Part shown: positions 21,480 through 34,289 of the stretch, in pieces | Position numbering within the stretch: position 1 is the first letter of the stretch | Layout of the letters: each line of letters opens with the position of its first letter | From: Epiperipatus broadwayi | Lineage: Eukaryota; Onychophora; Udeonychophora; Euonychophora; Peripatidae | Direction of reading: 5' to 3' | DNA length: 64,000 nt | NCBI GenBank assembly: GCA_028023455.1 | Contig: JAQFVV010000012.1 | Span: 4,872,499 to 4,936,498 of the forward strand | Position numbers and translations under genes: made by a program | The notes under the pieces: generated by a model | Database searches by the model: none | What the model saw: the letters and a program-made list of their open reading frames with translations, nothing else | What the model was told of the DNA's origin: nothing

Positions 21480-22675
21480 TGAATGAGATGGATCTTGAAA
21501 TGTTGCTAATATAAATAATTGATTTGAACATTAGCAGCAATGTTGGATAATTTTATTCTACAAGAAAATGTTTATTATTGTGGTCCACAATATTATATAC
21601 AGAGTTTTCTTGAGCAAATTAGCCAGAGAACCAAATATTAAAACAAATAAGATATTTTAGGCAAATTAATTTACTATGGTTAAAGAACAGATTACTTAAT
21701 TTAGTGCTTTAAGACTGATACATTAATATATTAAACTCTGTAATTATCCATCTTTGTCTTTGATAAATGCAGTACTAAATATGTTTATGTTATATATAAT
21801 GGTAAATAAATGGAGTCAACTCATTGGCATATATATATAGACAATGATGAAGTTGGCTGTGGATGGGATCGATGAGACATTGATAATGTATGGAGACAAA
21901 AGTGACATTTTATTGAATCTAGACTGCATTTAATCCAGTCCATTGTTTCATACACTCACAATGTCTGAGCTGATTCTTGTCCAAAATAATAACAATTAAA
22001 ATTAGATACGTATACCTAAGAAATGTTAGTTGTATTCTAAAAAAAAAAACATTTCATGATAGTCTATCCATCATCTTCTTTATCTAATGTAAGCATATAT
22101 CAATTACATGTATATGAATGGTGGTTGTGTGTTCAGTTGGATGCCTGGATTAAACTAGATGCATCATAACAATTGTATGGCCTCTCTCCATTCATCATCC
22201 ACAATCCCCTTCAATAAATGCATAAATAATTATTGACAATTCAATATTAATTTAGCAATTATTCATTTAAAATCTAATAATGAAAATAAAATTATATAAT
22301 TAATCCCCTGCAATTTTGAAATGAAGTAAACTTTATATCAAAAATTTGCAATTAGATTTTCAACACTTTTGTCCTGTACTCAATGGTTAGTATTAAAATA
22401 ATAATGTTTAGAATAGAATATATTAATTAAAATTCCAAATTTAACTTAAGTGAATGTTATTGAAGGTCTGGTTGCTAAAATATAAAGTAAAAATGTATTA
22501 AACTGCACACAAATATTATATCTTTAAAACTTTTTAAAAAATGTAAAATTTTTATTTAGATGATTATAGAGGTAGAGCAAAATATTTGTATAAGTTGATA
22601 GACTTTGTGGAATACAATACATTTATTTTACTACAAACATTTTGTTTGGATTAATAATTTGAAAAGTAAATATTT
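21480..22675. other. AT-rich DNA, no gene recognised
   Basis: No recognisable element. Confidence 0.5.
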
Positions 22676-22679
22676 TTGT

Positions 22680-23095
22680 GCAATATAGATATTAGATAAA
22701 TAGATAAATAGACGGATAAATTGATAAAAGATAGATATATAGATGTGTAGGTAGATAGCCAAGTTGATAAACAAATATTTAGTAGGTGAATAGATAAATG
22801 TACATATAGACAATCAAATAAATAAAACCAGATGAAATAATAGATAGATTAATCTACAGATAAACAAATGTATCGTTAAGAAAGAATGCTAACAGATAGA
22901 TCATTAAGTAAATAGATAGATGGATAAGTAGACAGATAAATGGTAAATGAATAGATAGATTAATGAATAAATAGATAATTAAATAGATGGATAATTAGAT
23001 GAATTGACAGTCAGAAAGACAAGAAGGCAAACATATAGATAAAAAAACAGATAGTTAGAGGTGGATTAGAAATGGATAGTTAAATATAGATAGAA
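22680..23095 (+). repeat. Degenerate GATA-type tetranucleotide tract
   Basis: Dense, imperfect repeats such as GATAAATAGATAAATAGA, AGATAGAT, GTAGGTAGATAG and AGTAGACAGATAAATGG over about 415 bp, an old expanded tetranucleotide array. Confidence 0.8.
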
Positions 23096-23099
23096 GGAC

Positions 23100-26000
23100 G
23101 AATTAGTGAACAGATTTATATTAAATTACATTTATGCATAAACAGTATTTGAGACAAAAATATTTATAGTTACATGCATTATTGTCTATATTCATTCATT
23201 TTTAATATTTTAAGTTAAGATATTTCTTTTGTTGCGTACACAAACATATATAGTATATAACAATAACCTTTCTAAAACTTTCAGATGTTATAATTTGAAC
23301 ACGGTTTTATGTATTGGCATCAACCTTGAATAAAAATTTTATTTTTTTACTAAAACTTGTTATTATACTTTGTTCATTCAAATAAATAAATATTAACAAA
23401 ATAAAATCTAGCCATTTAAAAATATTACTTTACTCAAACAACTTCTCTGAAGTAGAAGCTTTTTTGAAAAGAAAACCTTGGAAATTATTTTACTTATATA
23501 TATTTGCATTGCAGTATTTTATAAAATGAATTCATTTAATCTTTTTTTGCTAACTTTCTTTTACTTGCTCCTTTTTTTTTCAAAATAAACTATTGATTAT
23601 TCTATAACACTTTTAGATAATTACAATCATTTTACACACATACTTATTTCAAATTTGAAGTAATAATAAAGTACTTCATCAACTGAATTAATAATAGTGC
23701 ATTTTTTTTAATGAAGAATTATTTACTGCCTACTTTAAAGCAACAAAAACTTAGTTATGTCTAATGTGTTGATTAAATTGATAATGAATTTTCACAATTT
23801 TATTTTCTAATATTTTTTTTTATTATTTTACAAAGTTGTCATAAGTTTCATTGTCTTATTAGATGTATTTTTTTTAGTCGATAACTGAAAAACAATTTTC
23901 TGTAGACACACATAATCACACTCACACTTATACACATATAACTTTATTTCATGAAAAGTCAAAAACAATTTTAATTTATTCAACTTTCAAAACTAATTAA
24001 ATATTGCATTAAACATAAAATGAAAACTACATAAGTGTAAATAAATGTATCTCTTTTATAATATGATTTCTAATATTGCATAGCAATCATTAATGTTATA
24101 GACTATTTTTCTTCATACATGTTAAAGCATATATTATATCAAATATGACAATGATTTCATTGAACAGCATTGTCAGGGAATCCAGATGGCTTTTTTGAGA
24201 TGAGACAAATATATTTTCTTGATACAAATGCAGAAGAAGGTTTAGCAACTTGTCATATTAGATGAATAATATTCCATTACACAATACAGTGGTCAGAATA
24301 TTTTATTTATTTTATCCAATAACATGGTAACTGAGTGATCAAGTAAAAGCACACTACAAAATAACTATGCTTTTATTTAAGTTAAAATATCTATTTGTTT
24401 AATTAATTGGTTAAAATTTTAAAGTCAAGAATTAATGTATTTATATCCAATAGAAATTCATTCAAATTTTGCACATTTATTATAAATCACTGACACTGCA
24501 ATATGACAACAAAATATTGTAGATAAGTTCCTAGTTTTTTTATTGTAGAGAGGTTGGCAGATTAAATTTTAAACACCTTGACATTTCAAATATGCTGATA
24601 TCAGTTCAATAAATTTTAGTAATGCTGATGACAGAATGGTAAACATATATATATATATATATATATATAGTATTTATTGAAGTTTGAGATGAGTTTTAGT
24701 ATGTGGTAAGCTGTCAGTCATAACCTTTTTTTTTCTTGTCTGATTTTGATAGTGGATATTTTAATCTATATAGCATTGAAGTATGTTGCTATGACAATGA
24801 TAATATTGATATAAAAAATTACTTATTATTAATTATATTGTCTAAGATTGTGAATTGACTTTATTAATTTAAAATGAATATGGTTTGGATAAAATTATTG
24901 CTTTTTTGTTATTATATCTCTTTTTGTTTCTGGATTCATGATAATAAATTATAAACAATAAATCTAAATGTCTAATTTCTCAATTATATTTGTTATTTTA
25001 TTTGTGTAATATTGTAATGGAAAGATATATATGTAAAAATATATTTCCAGTGTAATATAATGAGAATGTATTATAAATTGTTTAATCTGTGTTAGAATGA
25101 AAGAATGGTATTTGTATTATGGAACATCAATAATAATAATTCTAAAATATGTATTTTCTTTGCTATATAATAAGATTTTTATTTATGAAATTCTGGCTAG
25201 AATTGATTAAAGAGTGGATGAAAAATATTTCTATAGTTACTATGATAGCAAGGGAACAAGTTATAAATAGAATTGAAGAGAAAAAATTACCTCTCTCTTG
25301 TTTTAGCTTCAATAGAAGCACATTTAAATTTCTTTACATGATTTTTGTTTTATCTGATTTAAAAGTATATAGTTAAGTGGACAAAATTATGAAGTGAAAA
25401 GCAAAAATATTTTCCCAGAACTGTACAGTATATCAAAGATTTGTGAAGAGTGACAAATTATTGTAAAAGCAAGAAGTAATCAAACATTAATTCTTAGTGT
25501 TTTGAAACCATCCGAATATTTTTTACTTTAAAAATGAATATTACCTACTTTTCACTGATGAGATCTAAATGATAATAACACAAAAATGCATACAAAAATA
25601 TTGTCACCTATTAATATAATTTTATGAGCTTGATGTTTAATTTATACATGGGATAAAATTGGTTTAATTTCCATAGCATTTTCATAGGTGAAAGTAGCAT
25701 GTGTTCACTCATAATGTTTTATGAATTGATTACTTATTAAATGAAAGGATATCTATTTGCATCATCATGTATTTAAATTAGTGTTTGCACACTTATATAG
25801 ATCAAATATATGCTGAATGAAAAGATAATTTAGATATTTGTAAAATATTGGAATTAAGAAAACATGCTCAAATCTTACAGCTTTTCATAATATTTCTACT
25901 TCCTCTGGAATAATAAAATATTGAATCACATTTAAAAAACACTATAAGTTTGGTATACTATGTTTGAAATGCAATATTTAAATAATATTACTCATGTCAT

Positions 26001-28195
26001 TTGCTTATATTATCATTATTATTGTTATATTTTTCTCTTCATTTAAAATGGGTAGTTTTTATTGATAGAAATATTAGTATAATTGTAGATCAAATAATAA
26101 TCTACTTACACACCTAAGAGTAACAGAGTTATGTGTTTCTAGATTTGAATTTATATCACAAAACATAGTCATTATTATTTTAATTTAAAATATTCTTTTT
26201 TTTTTATTTATTGTTTATAAATTAACTTCAGGTATGTCACTTATATTAGGAGTTCAAAAAGATTATATCATAAGTATTTATTTTATTTTGCTTTCTTAAG
26301 TTTATATTAACAAATAAGTAGATTCATTTTTGTATATATATATCCATTAATTATATTTTTATATGAAGTATAGAAAGAAGATGCATCTTGAACTCTCTTA
26401 TATTTTGGAAAGTATAAAACTGTTATAGCATTTTTTGCATGTTACATAAACATGTGTTTGTATTTAGTATCTAATCAGTGGAGATTGAAGTGCAATCCCC
26501 TATTTAAATATGAAGTTAATGTCAATTGAAAACCTATTTTTAAAGCATAATCAAATTACATGCATATATTTTAAATATTTATTTTCCATATATATTTTTT
26601 TGATTTTAATTTATATTAATTTGTTAATAAATTTTAAATTAATTTAAAACAAGTAAATTTGCTTGGTTGTAATTCCATTTTACAATGCAAATTTGTTGGT
26701 TAATTATATTTGGATGAGACAGTATTCACCAATTGATTACACCACATAATCCATTAGAAGCAGTTATAAAAACAATTTGGAAATCAAAAAACACAGTATG
26801 GATAAGAAAGTGTAATAACATTTCATTTTTTGTATTAAATTTAATGCTTATTATCTGACCAGATATAGATCTTATACAGCTATAAATTAAATGATTTGAC
26901 ATTAAATATTTAATAAGTAATTGGAAGCATATTGTAATTATTTTGTTTGTAACAAGTAATAGATATACTAAAATAGAAATTATATATGAATTGATTTGAT
27001 AATTGATAACAGTGCAAATATGATTATTATTAAAAATGAGTAAAGGTAATTGCAATTAGATGTTCACATATTTTATTTTAAATTGTTGTTGATTAAAATA
27101 AATATTATAATGAGTAAGTATTCACAAATATCATAATCTTATTCAGTTATAGAACTGATAATAGTATTTTTTTCCTGTTACAAATTAGAATGATTTGCTT
27201 TAATTATATTAAAAATTCATTATTGTGGATTATAAATTTAGTTTAAATATTAAATTTCAATATTAATATTTGATTATAATAAATCTGACAATTTTTCATA
27301 TGCTTTGACAGTCATAGTCTAAAGTTTTAATAGCATAACTTTAATAAACTGAAGACTAATTGACTGTGATTTGTCAATTGTTGGAATAAGAAAGCATTAA
27401 ATAGAAATCTATCATTTATTTTATATTTTGTTATGATTGGATATTGAAATCTTAAGATTATTTAATAGAATGATTTGATTTTGTAATATATTAAGTTGGT
27501 AAAAATGGAAATATATGTTGGTAATTGATTTTGTATAAATATTAAGTATTTAATCTTATTATAATTGACTTGGTTAATAAGTGTATATTGATATTAGTAG
27601 AATATCAAGGTTGAGTTAGCAGTATTTTTATTTTATTTAGTTGTAATTAAAATTAATTATTGAGTTATATATTTAGTTAGATATCTATGATATTGTAAAC
27701 TTGCAGGGCATATTAAGATTATTATTTCACCAATCATTGCATTGAAGTATGAATAGAAATAATGTTTGACTTTTGGTACAAGTTTGTATCAATATAAATA
27801 GTGTATTGATTCATAAGGAATATTAAAGTTTACCTGTATTCTTTGACATTATTTTCATTCTATTATAAAATTTCTATATTATAGGCATAAATTGTTATTT
27901 ATAAGACAGTGATGTTTAGTTTTATTGCTTTATCTTTAACTTATTGCAAATAATGCTTATATTTTATGGTAGTTGAAAATAATGTTTTATTTGTTTCTAT
28001 CCATTCAAAATGCTAGTGGAATTTAGGAGGTTATAACAAAGATTATTATCATTGTTTTATTGATTTAAATATAAGATTGTTATTCATTGATTGATATTCA
28101 TGTTAGCTAGGTTTATTATTTTTATTTTTTTACAAATGATGCTGCAATTCACAGGCAATATTAAATTAGGACTGTTCTTCCTTGGTTCATATTTT
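23100..28195. other. AT-rich DNA, no gene recognised
   Basis: About 5 kb without recognisable coding sequence. Holds an (AT)n tract at about 24643-24669. Small frames at 25149-25376 (plus) and 26726-27055 (minus) have no recognisable motif, and I treat them as chance. Confidence 0.5.
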
Positions 28196-28197
28196 AA

Positions 28198-28317
28198 TTC
28201 TATTATAAATGCTGATCACAATTAGGCTATGGCTCAGAATATAGCATGGCCCACATATTTATTCTGTTAATATATATATATATATATATTGCCTAATTGT
28301 GATCAGCATTTGTAATA

Positions 28318-28352
<35 letters not shown>
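28198..28352. repeat. Small inverted repeat with (AT)n tract
   Basis: GCTGATCACAATTAGGC (ending 28226) is mirrored by GCCTAATTGTGATCAGC starting at 28291; with flanks the arms are ~29 bp. Two (AT)n tracts lie inside and just to the right (28321-28352). Confidence 0.75.
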
Positions 28353-28356
<4 letters not shown>

Positions 28357-28719
28357 CTTACAAAATATTTTTAGTGATCTTTTAAAAATGAAATAAAAAG
28401 AAATCTTCATTTCCCTTGATTAATCATCTCTTTTAAAAATGTATCATTTTTTTCTTTTAATTATAAACATTGATTTTTTAATAGATTGAATCACACTACC
28501 AGTAATCTCATGCTGCATTTGCTGTTGTGGGCATTACTATGATGCTTCAAACACTATACTTTTTATATGTTGTCCTAAGTCTATCTATAATCTAAGAATA
28601 TGATAGGCAGCTTTTTTTCTGGCAGCAATAATATTAATGTACTAATTGAAAAAAATTGAAGATGTCACCATTGTAAGGCTCTTTTACATACTTATCAATG
28701 CTTCATTAGCATTATAATG

Positions 28720-31227
28720 GCTTAAGGCAGGCATGCCCAACCTGTAGCTCGCGAGTCACATGTGGCTCGCGCAAGCATTTAATGTGGCTCGTATTGCACT
28801 CTTCAAGAAAAATTGATAAAATATTTTGTGTTCTTTGATGCCACATGCACACACTAAAAAATAAACATTTTTACAATACAAATGATAATGGGAACAAAAC
28901 ATATCTGCTGATTCATAACAGTGTCCAATGAAAGAAGTGTTTTTGAAATACACGAATTTCATTGGTTTCATTTTCCATTCTCAGAATGTCGTGCAGAAGA
29001 CATGCTACTTTACAGCACTACCATCAATTGTTTGCTGTAGTTTGCATGAAACACACGAGACATGACAGTGAACACAGAACAAATTTCGAAGTTGTGAGCA
29101 AAGTAAGTATTTTGTGTTTCACACAGGCATAAAAAATAGTCACTTTTTCTAAATTTTGTAATTCTATCATTTTAGCTCTCTGATCATGTCAACATATGAG
29201 CCAGAAAAAAAGAAAAAACGTACCTACAATTACATTTTCAATGATGAGTGGGAAGAAAAATATTTTTTCATAAACTTTAAGAATAAATGTATTTGTTTAA
29301 TATGCGGATCAATGGTTTCTGTTAGGAAGAAAAGCAATGTTAAATGACATTTTAAAATGCTTCAATCTAAGAAAATGTAAAGTGAAAGAACTGAAAAATG
29401 CATTAATTGCCCAACAATCAATGTTTACCAAGTCCGCAAATAAAATGAAGGTTTAACAACAGTAGCATTATTTAAGATTGCACATATACTTGCAATTCAT
29501 AAAAAACCCTTTGATGATGGCAACATAATAAAAGAAGCAATGCTTGCTGCATCGGAGATTTTATTTCAAGAAGCCAAAAATATAAATGAAATTTTGTCAG
29601 CTATTCAGGACATCCAATTATCCAGAAATTCTATCACTCGTAGAATAGAAGCTTAGTCTCAAAATGTCAAAGAGCAAGTAAAAACTGATTTACAAAAATG
29701 CATTTTCTTAAGTTTACAATGCGATGAATCAACAGATATCTGCAATGTAGCTCAAGTAAATATTTTTATAAGAATGGTCTGCTCAGTGAAAGAAGATCTA
29801 CTATCAGTTTTGCCATTAAAAGGCATTACAAGTGGAGTGGACATATACCAAGTTATAAAAAATCATTTAACTGAAATTAAATTTCCACTTCAAAAACTTG
29901 TGTTCATAACAACACATGGATTATCTGCCATGATTGGTTCTAATATTGGTTTAATCATATTTTGTAAGAAGGATGCTGAATTTCCAAACTTTTTTGCCTT
30001 CCATTGCATCATACATCAACACGCATTATGTACAAAAGCTTTATGTTATGAACATGCGATGAAAATTGTTTTGAAAATTGTAAATTCCATTTGTGCCAGA
30101 CCACTTCAGAGTAGATTGTTCAAAATACTGACTGATGAACTTGATGCTGAGTATGGAACTTTGTTGTTACATTCGGAAGTTAGATGGCTTAGTAAGAAAA
30201 GTTCTACAATGCTTTTTAGAGCTTCTTCTGGAAATAAAAGTTTTTAGAATTCAGAAACGAAACTTATGAAGAACTTAATAATCATAGTTGGTTATCTGAT
30301 TTAACATTTCTTATAGACATAACAACAATAATGAACAAATTGAATCTTGAACTTCAGGGATAAAGAAAAAACTATTATTGAATTAATTGGAAGTATCAAC
30401 ACTTTTAAATCAAAACTAAATTTGTCGATATCCCAAATAGAGGAATGTAACTTTTGCCACTTTACAAATTTGGAAAATTGCACAAAGAAATATAAGAACA
30501 TTGACACAATGAGATATTCCGAAAATCTCGTCGAGCTTACGAAATTAGATTTTCTGATTTTCGTAAAATTCAGCCCATTGCTTTATTCATTTCAAATCCA
30601 TTTGTTGATACTAATATTTTTGAAATGTCACAACAAATTGAAAACATGTTAAATAAAAATTCTACTGATCTGAAAATCAAAATAATTGATTTTCAATCTG
30701 ATCTACAATTAAAAACAAGAATTTTACAAACAAACTTTTGGGTATTCGTAGATGAGAAAAAATATACACTTTTAAAAGAAACTTTTCAAAGGCTAAACTC
30801 CTGTTTGGATCAACTTACCTTTGTGAAAATGGTTTCTCAACAATGAATTTGTTAAAATCAAAGTTCTGATCCAGGATAACAAATGAACATCTGAATGACT
30901 GCATAAATTTAGCCATAACATCATATATACCAGAATACAATAAACTCGCAGGTGATATGCAGTGTCAGGTTTCACATTAAATAAAATAATTAAAATATAC
31001 TTTTCCTGTACTTGTAATTTATATGCATGTTACCAAATTTTTAATAAATAAAATTTATTTACATTTTTTTTCTTTTTAACATATTACACCAGTTTTTTTT
31101 TTTAGTTTGTGAATTATGTTTATAAATGTAATATGAAAAATGCAATATATAATTGTGGTTCCCCAAATTTTTTTAAATTCTTAACTGGCTCATGTCAAGT
31201 TAAAGGTTGGGCATCCCTGGCTTAAGG
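28720..31227 (+). mobile_element. Full-length hAT transposon (GTF2IRD2/ZBED-like group) with TIRs and 8 bp TSD
   Basis: The element spans 28728-31219 (2,492 bp). Its terminal inverted repeats are CAGGCATGCCCAACCT at the left and, as reverse complement of the right end, CAGGGATGCCCAACCT: 15 of 16 positions agree. The 8 bp GCTTAAGG lies at 28720-28727 and again at 31220-31227, a perfect duplication of the length hAT transposases make. The subterminal region contains GCTCGCGAGTCACATGTGGC, a short inverted pattern. Inside is one broken transposase in the plus orientation. Such elements move by cut and paste; this one kept its ends but lost its enzyme, so it could at most be moved by another copy. 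Confidence 0.92.
29186..30980 (+). pseudogene. hAT transposase with BED-like zinc finger (inactivated)
   Basis: From the ATG at 29186 the first ~60 codons hold a BED-like finger: C-x-C-x2-C in KCICLICGSM and a histidine after the first stop (HF). Stops fall at 29345, 29378 and 29654, with frame changes between. The core shows LQCDESTD (about 29715), the hAT motif with the first catalytic aspartate, and TTHGLSAMIG (about 29920), where relatives have TTDGAPAM; the aspartate has become histidine, so a catalytic residue is lost. AFHCIIHQHALCTKAL follows (about 29998), typical of this group. The C-terminal dimerisation region is seen as GFSTMNLLKSKF and ITNEHLNDCINLA (about 30830-30915), ending at the stop at 30978. 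The group includes domesticated proteins such as GTF2IRD2 and ZBED relatives, but the TIRs and the damage show this is a transposon relic. Confidence 0.88.
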
Positions 31228-34213
31228 GAAGTGCTTAGGAGTCAATAGAAATGAGATTTTCTGACTATTCATGGGTTTTAGCCTAAGGGTGAATAACAAA
31301 ATTAGTTAGATTTCTAAAGAAAAATTGTAATTTTTAGTAATATGTTTATAAATCAATGGTTATTATTGCAATATTTTAGTAAAAAAGACATTTTAAAAAC
31401 AAAAACTATATTTCTAATAGGAGATTGTTTTTGAAAACAATTTATTTTTTAAAGAGATAACTCTTAAATAGTTCATTAAGACAAGTGAAAGCAGTTTTTA
31501 CTGTGTAAAATAAAATTGTCTTTGTCAAAATGGTATTTTTTTTTAAATTTAATAACAGTAAATAATGTACCAACTTATACATATATTTTCAATAATAACT
31601 AACCTTAAATTTATTTTCATTTAATAACATAAAATTAAAAAATGTAATATTTCATTCTATTAACCTTTTAAATAGATAAATTACATACAATGATTCTGAA
31701 TGCATTATTATAGATAATCACTTCATTTAGATGTTTATTTTTATATTTTTAAAATGGCTACCACTTGAAATATTACATTTGTAACGAATAATGTTAAGAA
31801 TATCAATATATTTTATACAAAAAATGTTTTATTGTAAAACTAAAATGTTCAAATATGGAGGAATATTAATGAAAGGCACAATAGATCTCATTCAAAATTT
31901 TAAAAAATGAAGTTGCTTAACAGGTTAAATTACTATCCATACAAAAAAACCTATATTTAATTGATATTTAAAACATATGATTATAAACTTTATTTGAAAT
32001 AATTGCAAAAAATATCTGAATACTAAAAATTTAAAAATTATATATATATATATATATATATTTATAATAAATGCTTTTATTTACTGCAGACTAAAAAACC
32101 TGACCATAATTGTTTCTTCAACTCACAATTCAGATTTTATATTTAATTTGAAATAAAAGAATGTGGCAGGGCATCGAGAAATTAATTCAATTCCTATAAT
32201 ATGTAACAAGGGCTTGAATTAATTAATGTCTAAACCTCCCACATTTATATTTTAAATTAAATATAAAGACCCCAATTATTTTTAGGTTTTTTAGTCCACA
32301 CTAAAAGTAAAAGAATTTATTATATTATATATATGCACACACATAATTTTATATCTAGTTTTTTTTTTTTTTGAGTCACAAAATTGAAAAAACAATTGAA
32401 TTTTTTCCAATTTTTAATATTTTTTTTCATATCTAGCATTTCTTTTGATGTTTCATTATGCAAATGATGGATAAAGTTTCATTGAGTATATATGTGTATG
32501 AGAATTTTATATAAAAATTTAGTTAAATTGTTAAGGCATGATGTAGCCAAGAAAACACAAAACTGGTCATGCACTTTGGAACTATGTAATTTATTAATAA
32601 AAATAATATTTGTTGGGGAGATACTTTAAGCTATAAGATATACTATTTTCAACCTTATTATCAAATTGTTATAATAATTATTATGAAATGTAGATATTGT
32701 GTAGAAGAATTTGAAGTATAAAACTGAATTTTCATAAAGCATCAACCTTTTCTCACTTTAATATATATATATATAAAAGATGTTTATGAACTTACAGGTG
32801 TAAGCATCAAAATATAAATGAGAATTTTCAAAGTCCAGAAAAAAAAAAATTTATATGTTAAATACTATGGCAACAATCAATTAAAAATTATAATGAAAGA
32901 TAAAACTGCATGAGAATTATAACAATAGTATTTATCTGTGAGGTAACATACTTTCAAATTTCAATATGAGTTTTAAAGTGGATTTTGCCTTGGTTACATT
33001 ATTGTTAAAAATTTTATATCTAGATTATTATAAAGTATTTACTGCTCTATTTCAATGTTTACATTTATAAGTCTATGAAACTATATAAATTTATCTGAAT
33101 AAGTCATCAAAATTATTTTTCAAATATGTCTGACATCCTCAAACTTCATATGTAAAAACAATATTAGTCAAGCTAATCAAATGATTAAATATAAATTTTG
33201 AGATGATTACACAGACCAATCTATAAAATATATTTCTGTGTTCAATTAAATATTTTCATTGATTGTTACAATAAAAAATTGAACATTATAACATATTTAT
33301 TGATATTTTGAAAATAATAATTTAAACTTCTCTGAGAGTAGTATATGTTGAATTAAAATAGAAATGAGATTATGTCCATCACCAAATTCACCACTCCCTT
33401 TATTTTGCTATAATATCTTATATAAATGCAATTTATTCACTCTGTTTTGAACACTTTTTAGCTTAAAAACTTTTTATTGTACATATATGCACAATGTCCA
33501 TATAAACAGAGGTAATTTTTAGCTTTGGTTGTTGCCAAGAAATTATTAGTTATTACTAATTGACAATCCCTGAGATTAAAAAAGTTTTCTCATTAACATA
33601 GGCATCAGAATGTGAAAGAATGAGATCTTTTTTTGACATTCGGCAAATAATTTAAACTTCCGAGTTTTATATGTTAAATTGAATATTTTCATGGATTGTT
33701 ATTATAATAAAGAATAAAAATTAGATTATATCCATGTAAGCAAATATAAATTTTAGATTTAGATGTTTGCAAGAAGCTATAAATTACTAGTATAATGCAT
33801 GAGGCTAAATTAGTTTTTCATTAAGCTATAATAGTTCTTTGGTTGAAGTTTTATAAAGGTTCAAGGTTTTTACTTCAAACCTCAGTTTTTATATGAATTT
33901 AAATCCAGAAAGCTTTTTCTTATAGGTGTGAAAATATGAAAGAATGACGACTTTCTTTACAATCTGCAAATAATATTTTAAACATCTTCAACAATAAACT
34001 GCTAACAAGTCTTTGAGCTTCACAAAATATTTAAATGTTATTAACAATTTCACCATAATCACCAGAACTAAAAATTATGAGTAAAAAAAAGAACTTTTTT
34101 TCTTGACATTTTTATTTATTTTATGTAAACAAAAGTTTAATATTCAATTTATATATATAATATTTAATTCTAAGGCAGTACATAACTTGCTTATAGTGAA
34201 TGTCTCTCATAAA
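31228..34213. other. AT-rich DNA, no gene recognised
   Basis: Contains short (AT)n tracts at about 32040-32060 and 32761-32776. No coding or RNA feature recognised. Confidence 0.55.
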
Positions 34214-34285
34214 TATAAGTAGAGGTATTTAAACTCAGGATTTTTCAGTCTATTAATCCACTACTCCATCTCAACCAACCAGCAT
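34214..34285 (-). mobile_element. Possible tRNA-derived SINE remnant
   Basis: On the minus strand TGGAGTAGTGG (34258-34268) matches the Pol III A box at 10 of 11 positions, and GTTTAAATACC (34224-34234) is a decayed B box 34 bp away. The promoter pair suggests an old tRNA-derived unit, of a different family from the SINE at 51467. Confidence 0.35.
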
Positions 34286-34289
34286 TGTA

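Noticed and set aside
22680-23095. CRISPR-like or regularly spaced repeat array
   Set aside because: Units are imperfect tetranucleotides without spacers; no CRISPR structure exists anywhere in the window.
25149-25376. 75-codon open frame as a possible gene
   Set aside because: No recognisable domain, no repeat of the pattern, and length within chance expectation.
26726-27055. 109-codon minus-strand protein
   Set aside because: Hydrophobic, Ile/Asn-rich translation of AT-rich DNA; no domain recognised.
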